A program made the translations under genes and the position numbers. The notes below the pieces were generated by a model. The model made no database searches. It was given only the letters and a program-made list of their open reading frames with translations, and was not told the DNA's origin. From Smittium mucronatum (lineage: Eukaryota > Kickxellomycota > Harpellomycetes > Harpellales > Legeriomycetaceae), in assembly GCA_001953115.1 (NCBI GenBank), contig LSSL01002201.1, forward strand, positions 1-20,376: DNA of 20,376 nt, in the 5' to 3' direction. Positions 11,951 through 20,376 of this stretch are shown here, in pieces (position 1 is the stretch's first letter; each line of letters opens with the position of its first letter).

Positions 11951-12641
11951 TTTTAGTTTGATTTTATTTTATTTTTATTTGAACCAGCTTACTGCTGTTT
12001 ATTTATAAAGTATTCTAAAACTATAAATCCAACTATAAATTTCCATAATGTGAATATTTCAATTTAAAATCATGAATTTAACTTGAATACTTATATAAAT
12101 TTTTTGCATATTTTTTTCTAAATTCCACAGTGTAACTAAGTTTATCAAACGTTATTAAATTAATATGATGAAGATTTCTCTTAATTAGTAACAACCAAAT
12201 ATTTATCATGGTTTTGAAAAGGAAAATAAATTAAAAGTTATTTTCACTAATTATATCACCATAATATATTGTTTTAATAATCGATTACTAAAGCAAACAT
12301 AGTGAATTTCTAAAACTTAAGCCTCACCGAAACAAGATTAATTATCAGAAAAAGATTGAACGATTTTTTTCTTATTTCCAAACGAAATTAAAGTATTATT
12401 CATATCGGAAACTTTTGAATAAGATTGGGTATAGAGTCCAATGCTTGGTTTTACACCCTGTAAACTTTTTTAAAAAATGACTTCACTCTCTAAAGTTTTC
12501 CATTAAAGATCAAGTTAAAAAAGGAGCTAAAGGTATGACTTTTTTTTGACAAAAATAAATAAAAATCGTTAAAATCTTAATAAGAGTGGGTGATTTAATG
12601 ATGTTAAGATGTCTCATGTATCTGTTAAAATGAACCATCAA

Positions 12642-15600
12642 TCAAAAATTAGATTTTGAAGAGTTGAATTCGGAAATATCATCAAGCTTTTCGCTTCCAT
12701 ATGAATAAGATATCTTCATTCGCAGCCTGATAACGGTTTTTGAAGGGTTGGAAATTCTAAAAGTCTGTGTCACCTTCCCAAATTGTGGGTCAATTGTGTT
12801 CCCAGAAGGCGGCAAAATTTGCAGCTTTAATGACTAATTGCAATAAAAAGTTTTTTTTTAGAAAAATTATAAAATGAATTTTAATTTAATGAGAATGTTA
12901 TTACTTTAGGAACAGCAACTTGGAAATTAAGGTTAGATATTAGCTGGTCTCCGTGATTTTTGAAAGTAGCCACAATATCAATTATATCGGGGTTAGTAGG
13001 GTTTCTAGAAGGTCTAAAAGATATTGAAAGATTGTTTTTTTTGTAAGCATCGTAATCTCGGTCGAATCCATGTTCCCATCCCGAATAATCGTCTTCCCCT
13101 TCTATCACACTCAGTCCTGATCCCAAGACACTAGAGGCAACACCAATGACCGGCATCATGGTGGCTGAAGGGTTGGTTGAACCGAGGGATATGGTTGGTG
13201 AAATGGGGTTGATGATTGCCGAGCTTGGTGTACTTTTTGACGATAGCATATTACTCAAATCCAGAAGTCCATCCATGTTGTTTTGTGGTCCAGTTGATTC
13301 CATGGGCTTATTGTTATTGGCAATTCCAATATCACCAAAAATATTTGATGTTTTATCTTTGTTTTCATTGTAAGATTTGGTTCCTTCCATGGTCATGGAA
13401 ACCAAATCATCAATCAGGCTGGACATTTTAGGTTCGGGTTGACGATTTCTGTCAAAAACATTACTTGATTTAGACTTTTGAACAGGAGTAGTCTCGTCCA
13501 TTAGACCGAGTAAATCATTAACAATAGAAATATTATTACTAGGCTTGGTATTTGGTGCTCCAAACTCAGATATTTCATCATTGAGGAGGTCAAGGTTATT
13601 ATCGTCCAATCTCATTAAGCTAGAGATATTTGAGACTTTAACCAAGGCTGGATTTAATTCTTCAGGGGTAATTTTTGGAAGAGCTAATATGGGAGGTGGT
13701 ATTTTATCTGTTACGCTAAGAACAAGATCACTGGAGCCATATTTGAACAATTCCAAAAAATGTACTGAGCGTGTTTGGAGCTCGGCATTAGGACTGCTTA
13801 GATAAATTTTTAATTTGCTCAGGACTATATTTTTTAGAGATTCATTCAGCAAATTACGACCACATAATTTGATTAATGAAGTTAAAGCCACCTGAGAAAT
13901 ATAGTTATTAGCTTCGAAGACCTTCTCTAATAAATCTACAACATCCTTTTGCGAAGGAGTATCAAGAGAAAAACCAAATAGACTTTCGTTTGATAAGCCG
14001 CTTCTATCCAAAACAAGCTCGGTGTGAGAGTCGAGTGCAAGGTCTCCAAATTCTCCAAGAACCCAAACAGCAACAATAATGAATTTGTCGTTGGGATCAA
14101 AACCGGTTTCTCTATAGTTATACAATTTTTTTGCCAGCCCAGAAAATGCAAATCGGGTAGCATATCTTTTGAGGTTGGTGTCATACTTGGCTTCACCAGA
14201 TATTTCTGAAATAAACCAGTACATATCATCAAAAGACAGGTCTATTCCACCTAAATATAGGGTTTTAAGCTTGATATCCATGCACCATTCTACAGAGGGG
14301 GCAAATAGCTCAGCAACTACGAATAGTTTATGAGTCATACTTTTTTTAAACTCATTATCAATTATAGGAAGAAGATCCAGTAGCTCAGAGGTAAGTTTGC
14401 GCACGTTATTATTGTTAACAAGAGCAAATGTAAGATCAAGAGCATGTCTTCTGATGCTAATATCACTATCACGCAAGCATTGAACCACTGTAGACTGAAC
14501 ACGTAAAACAGAATGGGATTCAGAAACCATAGCTTGCAACAGCATGATTAGTGCTACATATCTAATGTTGTTATCTTTATGCTCCAAAAATTTTCCCAAA
14601 AGATTTATGGCTAAAACACGAAGAGATTTTTCTGACGGTACAGTCAAAACTACCCTAATGCATTCATACAAAACAGAGGTACCAACATTCTTAGAATCGT
14701 CAGTTTGGGTCATTACCTGAGTAAGAATATCATTTATTTCATCCGCTACCACAACAGAATCTGTTCCGAGTTGTCGCAAAAGTTTAAGGAGGCCTATTTG
14801 TAAGAATGGATCGTTTATTCCACCAATTTCATGATCACCAGAAGAGGAGTTCAGAAGAGATCTGAGTTGCCTAACTATAATGGGAACCATTTTTTGAACT
14901 ATTTCTAATGCAGCGTTACTCGAGCTACAGATTTCAGAAAGCAGAGCTACGGCGCTAAGCTGGACGCCATGATTTTTGTCGCCTAACAAGGATCTAGTTC
15001 TAGATACAAATGTATCTATAAAATCGGGAACTTTGCGGATAATACGAAGAGCGGCAATTACAGCTTTCTTTCTTATGAAAGAACGAGAAGAGCCAATGAG
15101 TCTGATCACATCATCGATTAAATCTCTAGATGCTTCCTCTGAACCCAAATTCGACAGTGTACATAGAGCCAATCCGACGATGTAGTCATCGGCATTCTGT
15201 AAATCGCTACAAGAGCACAAAAAAAAATAAAGCGTATAATAGAGGAGAATGCCACCAAGGAAAGTCTTACTTTTTCAAGGAATTAGTGAGTAAAGTCATT
15301 ATTTCTTGGTTTTCATCAATGAGAACCATTACGCCTAAATAACCGACGCGTTTATCCGAGTACCTACTGCTTGCAACTAATTTGAGACATTCTAGTTGTC
15401 CAAATTGAACGGGATATCCTAACAAATAGATATACAGCAGCTTTTGAATGTTGTTGTATCGAGCATCTTGGGAATTGGATTCTTTGAAAGATGTTCTGAT
15501 CCCAGCAGATTCCTTTTGAATAATTGATCTCTCATCTGCAGCGGTTTTAGAGACTCGTATTGCTCTAATAAGATCTGGAAAAGTGACAAAAGTTAGTTAA

Positions 15601-15733
15601 AAAGTGTTAGAAAAAAAATACCAGCGGAAGTTTAAATAAACAAAACATGAAAAATTGTTTTATTTTCCGAAAAGTTGAAAAGGGAAACATAAGAGAAACC
15701 CCTGCATAGCTTACCTCTTAGTCGGAGATACAT
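12642..15733 (-). CDS. AP-1 complex subunit gamma (gamma-adaptin), four exons, 938 aa
   Basis: This is a large subunit of the AP-1 clathrin adaptor, which sorts cargo at the trans-Golgi network and endosomes with beta, mu and sigma partners. Exons in gene order are 15715-15733, 15271-15574, 12905-15206 and 12642-12833. All joins restore family sequence across split codons (Asp7 G|AT, Asn108 AA|C) or between codons (Lys875|Ser876). The start MYLRLRDLIRAIR fits the family N-terminus. The helical trunk covers about residues 2-613 and includes [26 protein letters not shown] (119-125), DNNIRYVAL (319-327) and [11 protein letters not shown] (487-497). A long hinge (about 614-823) holds LLGLMD (673-678), FGDI (731-734) and a clathrin-box-like LLDLS (755-759). 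The ear is about 825-938, with FQVAVPK at the last intron and RLRMK (911-915) at the place of the basic peptide-binding strand. Human gamma-1 is 822 aa, so the hinge is long here. A variant poly-A signal ATTAAA lies at 12594-12599. The gene symbol differs by organism (AP1G1, apl4), so none is given. Confidence 0.94.
12834..12904 (-). other. Intron 3 of the gamma-adaptin gene (71 nt, phase 0)
   Basis: The donor is CCTAAA|GTAATA and the acceptor TTGCAATTAG|TCATTAAAG. Removal joins FQVAVPK to [11 protein letters not shown], the strand pair expected in the gamma ear (VPK followed by a hydrophobic strand and a Pro/Ser loop). If the intron is retained, seven foreign residues and a TAA at 12881-12883 follow, which removes more than half of the ear. 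Confidence 0.93.
15207..15270 (-). other. Intron 2 of the gamma-adaptin gene (64 nt, phase 2)
   Basis: The donor is GAAAAA|GTAAGA and the acceptor TGCTCTTGTAG|CGAT. Removal joins Asn108 as AA|C and gives [19 protein letters not shown], which matches the conserved SLKND...GLALC region of the family. The open frame that begins with TTG inside this intron (15220) is therefore not a real start. Confidence 0.92.
15575..15714 (-). other. Intron 1 of the gamma-adaptin gene (140 nt, phase 1)
   Basis: The donor is AGAG|GTAAGC and the acceptor CTTTTCCAG|ATC. A yeast-like branch sequence, AACTAAC, lies about 20 nt before the acceptor. Removing the intron joins codon 7 as G|AT (Asp), giving RLRDLIRAIR as in other gamma-adaptins. 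Confidence 0.88.
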
Positions 15734-18700
15734 CGAAAGTTCTCTATGATTTCTTACTTTGGGTTAAACTAAAGATATTACAGATGGAACTTAAGATTAT
15801 CCTAATAGTTGAGAATAATGGTGAGCTTTTAAAATAAGACTTTTTTTTACTTGATAACATGCAGCCTGGGCAATATATGTGGAGGAATATCTACTGGATG
15901 CACAATTTTCATATATTCTTAAGAACCCAATAAATGGCGTGAAGTTATTCTAAGCTTTAGCGAATCAAATAAGTGGAGTTCATTTATACATCTAGGTTAT
16001 CGTGGTAGGTCAAAAACTATTAGCTGGGAAGTCGAAACTCTCATATTGTTTGAATAAATTTGTGGAGCCCTGATTTTAGTTTGGAATTCTAATTTGCTCC
16101 TAAAATAATGGTTCTTTTTCACAAGAAGCTTAAGCTTTACCTAAAATGTTCAACCATCATTGATAAGTTAGCTCAGTATAAAACTTAATAAAAAGGGTAA
16201 ATTAATGCCGTAAAAAAACTCGGTATTAAAAATCTTAAAGGTCATGTTCTAAAATTTACTTTTAAATTATTTAAACTCAGTGATTTTCAACTCGAGGGGT
16301 TTTTTTTCGCGATTAAATTGCTTAATAGTTTACTATAAAAGTATAATTTAGCGCCTTTTATAATCGGGAAAGCTAGTTTCTTATTGGAATTAGTGTATTG
16401 ATGCTTTTCTGTCCGTGTATTCAGGCCTTTGGTAATCTCAAATAAATAGCTAAAATAGCTATAACCTTAGATACTGGTTAAAATTCGGAAAACATTAAAC
16501 ACATACTAAGCTTTTTCTAAAGGGGGGATATGTTATTACAAGTAAATTTACCAAATGGTTGAAGGAATCCATGTTAATTTTATTCTTATCGGAGTTAATA
16601 AATTTTAAAAACTTATAGTACTCTTTATTTATTATCTACCCAAATAAAAAAAAAATTCATGTATTTATAAACAAAACATTATTTCAAAAGCACCCAAAAA
16701 TATTATCCGAAACAAATATTCTTGGCTGTCTACTAAAAGCTAACATATTAGCGAGATAATATATACCAAAGACTAATGTTTATCATATCACAAATTATGT
16801 TAAAATGGTCCCAAAAGATAGAGGAATGATATATATAGCTCGACTTTTGAAATAAAAGATTTATCTTAAGAGATATTTCTTATTAAATGCTCAATAATTT
16901 ATAATTTATAATTTATCTCCCTCATTTTTCAAAACTGAATTTTTTTTAAATAAGCTTCCATATATAAGTTATTAATGTTCAAGAAATAAATATATAAAAT
17001 GTTTTTAGGCCACTTGAAATATTTATATAGTGGTCGAAATTTCGGATTCTTTTCTTATAGTTATTCCATTTACGATTATGTGTATAATCAAATTAAACGT
17101 TTTAATTGATAGTGTTTTAATATTGTAAAAAAATCCATAAAATTTTATTTTCTTACCCAAATGCGCTAAGTGGAGGAGCTTATAACATATTATAGGAAAA
17201 ATAATTTTAATTTAAAGATTTTGTAAATTTCATGATCATCTATAGATAGATGTATAGCAATATCAAGGTGTTTCTGGAATTTTATGGGTTTATAAAAAAA
17301 GCACGATATCTAAAACACTATAGACCAAAGAAAGATATTTTTTTTCTTTTATAATATGTAGAAAAAGATCTATTGATCATTGAAGTTTGAAAAAACCCGA
17401 TTTCCTGTCTCGTATGAAATGAGCTATTAGTAGATTAAATGTTTAGTATATGATAATATACACATATAAGCTTTTATTAACACATTATAATATATACCAA
17501 TGCGTTTATTACTTTTTACACTATCATTTCGAGGATTAAATTTTTATTCTAATCAACGTTTAATCGAAAATTTTCCCATCTTCTATCGATCATTGGTCAA
17601 TATTTAAATTTCGACTTCTGACGAGACAGATAAAAAAACCGCGTATGGACTAAATTAGCTTATACCTTAAAGAAATAGACATTTTTAATATATTTATCAA
17701 CGGATTAATTGAAGTTTCACAAAAATTATCATTACATTATAATATTCTGGGGCACTTCGTCATATCATATCATATCATATCATATTTTGAATTTAAATAC
17801 GTAAAAAATAATAGTAAAAACCCCTTGATTCTCCCGAACGATATAAAAAAATACTAACAAAATTATTTTAAACCTTTATGGTTTAACCCTAAATATTATT
17901 TAAATGAAAATTTTTAAAATAAAAAATGGGTTACATAATGCAAAAAGCTTCAAATTATTATATTGCAGACAAGGACTCCGATAATATGTAAAATTTATTT
18001 TTTTATAATATCACAAACACTATTAATAAGCTAAAACTCTTTATACTTTTAGCAATAGGATCATTATTATATTATTTTACACACATAACCTGGAAAATCA
18101 AATCAAATAATTCAATTACTTGTTTATTGCCACATTTCAATTTTATGGTAATTTAAATAAAATCTATTTCCAATTATTTAAATAATTATGCATTATCAGA
18201 ATTCAAAATTATTTATATGAAGTTCTAGTTTTATGTAGAAAAGGTTAAAGTTTCTAAAAAAAAATCTCCGTCGCGTCCCTCTCTAGTCTAATCATACCTC
18301 ATAATCACTGTCTTGGTGGTTACTAATATATTTCTATTTTCCAATTCTATTATGATATTTGGCTTTAAAAGACAAGAAAAAATTGATTTTTAGAATTCAA
18401 CCTCTCAATTTTTAAGATGAAGAATATTTCAACTTTGATATTCATTATAGTTAGAAATTTAAATCGGAAAAGTAATGATATAATCAATTGGGACATCAAT
18501 AATACAAAAGTGCAACAATACTAATTATTATTAAAATGTGTATAAGCGCTTGCAATATATCATCATTGTTTTAGCTTTTCACAGCTCTTCGATCAAAATT
18601 GTACTAGTGAATACAAATTGTTCGAAATTTATTCCTTATTCAAAAATTTTAAGAGCCAGAAGCTAAAGTTTTAGCTGAAAGAGAGATACGTATATATAAG

Positions 18701-19982
18701 TTTTGAATATTATCAATCAATTGTTCTTTTACATACTAAAATAAACAGATATATTAGTAGGCAACATTTAAAGGGCATTGGTATTAGTAATGAATAAAAC
18801 AATGCTGCGGGGTGTAGGCACTATATTTTTGATTTAATTTCCATTTTTAAGATCACAAACTATATATTATAGGTTGTGCTAAATCTGAACGAGAATAGAA
18901 ATTTTAACTCTCAAAATTTAGCATAATCTTAATTAAAGATAATCAATGTTGGTTTAAAGATTGTGATAGATTTTCATTCCAGGTATATCACAATAGATAT
19001 TTCTCAGGAAGAAGGTATTTAGCTGGAAAAAATTAGGTAGATGTAACAAATGAATTTCACCGACATGAAAGCTTTCATTAAATGAAGAAACTGTGTCTAT
19101 TAAGGGCCTAAAAACATACAGAATTCCTATTTAAATTTAGGGTTGTGGTTTGATAATAGTAAACCTGTTTAATCGCAAAAGTTAATTGTCATAAAACGAT
19201 TGTATTACTGAAAAATATTAGTCTTTACCAAACACCGGTCATAAAAGAATAAATCAAATTTGGATACATAGTATTCAGCAGATACGCAAAACCTATATCA
19301 ATTACTAATCCAATTAAATTACAATATTTTATTTAGATTAAGCCAATAAAAACAAGTATAAAATATATCCAATTAAAATAGTGAAATGGATATGTCAAAA
19401 TATATAATGCTTTTTAAATAAACCAATAAAAAACCAAATATGTCGATATTGTAGTTTGAACCCATAACTATTAAAATAATTATATATAATTGGCGATTGT
19501 AAGCACCGATTCTTAAATTCCTCTGATTCAGAATTTAGTGAAAAAATATCAGTAGAATTGTAAACAAGATTTACAATTAAATACAAAGTGCGACAAATAC
19601 CTCTAATCAATTTTACGCGTATTTATACTCGTTCCGTGGATTAGTAGGCCAGACATCACACAAGAATTATCTCATGTTTCTTTAGCTTATGCTTTGGTAA
19701 ATCGGGAGTCACTGTAAAACGATTGATCTGGATTGAAGTTTTAGCAGATTTCGCATGATAGTCGATCACCTGTACTGTGTTACACGTATATATAGAATAA
19801 TAAATTGATAAACTGTGCTGGTAACCTTAGATCATGTGGCGTTAAAAGACTATTTTATAACACGTTAATAATAGTCAGCGCAAAATAAGTTATATTTTAG
19901 CATTTTTAATATACTTTTAGTACAATGTAAAATAAATATCGGTGTAATAACTGTCATATCATTGACCTAAAAAAAACAAAAA
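15734..19982. other. AT-rich intergenic region upstream of gamma-adaptin
   Basis: It contains the promoter and 5' leader of the adaptin gene, though no TATA box or other site stands out. No second gene is supported. The block about 15840-16140 is clearly less AT-rich (about 37% G+C in the line at 16021) and has a 44-codon open stretch (15923-16054, +) without a recognisable product. Other less AT-rich patches (18270-18310, 18780-19240, 19640-19790) gave no protein or RNA match by eye. The 71-codon frame at 19395-19610 (-) is within chance expectation. Confidence 0.5.
17761..17785 (+). repeat. (CATAT)5 microsatellite
   Basis: Five perfect copies of CATAT in a row, flanked by CGT and TTTGA. 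It is non-coding simple-sequence DNA. Confidence 0.95.
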
Positions 19983-20345
19983 CTCTCTTGCTTCTCCAAG
20001 CAATATTTTGTTTCAGGAACCAATGGAAAGAGAGAAATAGTTTTTCTTATTTTCATGATTTAGATCACACCTTTATTATAAATTAATTATTTTTTGTGAA
20101 ACATCAACCGAATAAAAGTCTCTCTTGCTTCTCTAAAAAATTTTTTGAATCAAGTTCATCAACTCCACCTCTCTTGCTTCTCTAAACAATTTTTTGTTTC
20201 AGGAACCAATGGAAAGAGAGAAATAGTTTTTCTTATTTTCATCATTTAGATTGGAATCATGGCTCTCTTGCTTCTCTAAACAATTTTTTGTTTCAGGAAC
20301 CAATGGAAAGAGAGAAATAGTTTTTCTTATTTTCATCATTTAGAT
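19983..20345 (+). repeat. Array of 83-bp hairpin-containing repeats (three full, one partial)
   Basis: Full copies lie at 19983-20065, 20169-20251 and 20263-20345, and a 28-nt 5' partial copy lies at 20120-20147. Each full unit runs from CTCTCTTGCTTCTC to CATTTAGAT. The last two are identical over all 83 bases; the first differs at four. The unit can fold: AAACAA and TTGTTT pair around TTTT, flanking TTC pairs with GAA, and CTCTCTT pairs with AAGAGAG further out. Spacers are 54, 21 and 11 nt and unrelated, so the array is neither a pure tandem satellite nor a CRISPR. The middle of each full unit reads TTTTTTGTTTCAG followed by G, which looks like a 3' splice site. More copies may lie beyond the window edge. 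Confidence 0.9.
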
Positions 20346-20376
20346 AAAATATGGCAATTCATTAAATCTCGCACTG

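Larger units (their letters stand above)
3311..12641. other. 9.3-kb AT-rich gene desert
   Basis: No gene, tRNA, rRNA or recognisable transposon protein was found on either strand. Open frames are short, as expected by chance at this composition. What it holds are tandem repeats at 11280-11358 and 11906-11950, low-complexity DNA at 11705-11755, several copies of the motif CCGAATRAA, and a candidate inverted-repeat element at 9827-10119. Most of it is probably mobile-element debris decayed past recognition. The last part (about 12500-12641) would be the 3' untranslated region of the adaptin gene. Confidence 0.6.

Noticed and set aside
12936..15342. Open frames on the + strand and in another - frame across the adaptin (for example 13146-13373, 13545-13805, 13936-14232)
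   Set aside because: They lie inside or antisense to the conserved adaptin reading frame and show no similarity of their own.
17035..17044. Perfect palindrome CGAAATTTCG
   Set aside because: Ten-base palindromes of this composition are expected by chance in 20 kb of AT-rich DNA, and nothing nearby suggests a binding site.
19395..19610. 71-codon open frame on the - strand, with a further 56-codon open stretch upstream in the same frame beyond three stops
   Set aside because: No family resemblance. With the stop frequency expected at this composition, several frames this long should arise by chance in 20 kb.
19192..19724. Direct repeat TAAAACGATTG at about 19193 and about 19716
   Set aside because: Only 11 bases are shared and the flanks do not align, so it is most likely chance.
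20262..20282. Tiny frame ATG GCT CTC TTG CTT CTC TAA at the start of the last 83-bp repeat
   Set aside because: The ATG lies in the non-repeated spacer and is absent before the other copies, so a conserved peptide is unlikely.
19983..20345. CRISPR array
   Set aside because: The repeats are 83 bp, spacers are irregular (54, 21, 11 nt), one copy is partial, and the setting is eukaryotic.

Overview
The window looks like about 20 kb of nuclear DNA from a very AT-rich, gene-poor, repeat-bearing fungus. Introns are short (64, 71 and 140 nt) with GT...AG ends. The only intact gene is a eukaryotic clathrin-adaptor subunit. The intergenic DNA is full of A/T runs, and my hand counts of sample lines give roughly 15-25% G+C. 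The adaptin is clearly fungal/plant-like in its core but divergent. Together with the AT-rich background and a decayed MULE transposon this would fit an early-diverging fungus (for example a Kickxellomycotina/Harpellales-type genome), but the taxon is inference and not proven here.

Layout. 1-480: a G+C-richer segment (about 45%) with 43-bp tandem repeats and short inverted repeats, ending abruptly against AT-rich DNA. 481-1479: nothing recognisable. 1480-3310: a broken Mutator-like (MULE) transposase pseudogene, + strand, with remnants of its N-terminal zinc finger, DDE core, SWIM zinc finger and C-terminal tail spread over all three frames. 3311-12641: a 9.3-kb stretch without a gene, holding microsatellites, a 30-bp tandem repeat and a recurrent CCGAATRAA motif. 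Two of those motifs are arranged like terminal inverted repeats. 12642-15733 (- strand): a complete four-exon gene for the AP-1 gamma-adaptin large subunit, rebuilt here as 938 aa. 15734-19982: another stretch without a gene, including one less AT-rich block just upstream of the adaptin. 19983-20345: an array of 83-bp repeats, three full and one partial, that can fold as hairpins. The last two full copies are identical.

How it works together. Only the adaptin is expected to be functional: it would form AP-1 with beta, mu and sigma subunits and sort cargo into clathrin-coated vesicles at the trans-Golgi network and endosomes. Everything else reads as mobile-element debris and repeats. No operon, CRISPR array, tRNA or rRNA gene was seen. 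Repeats lie at both edges, so the piece may be a contig bounded by repeats that could not be assembled through.
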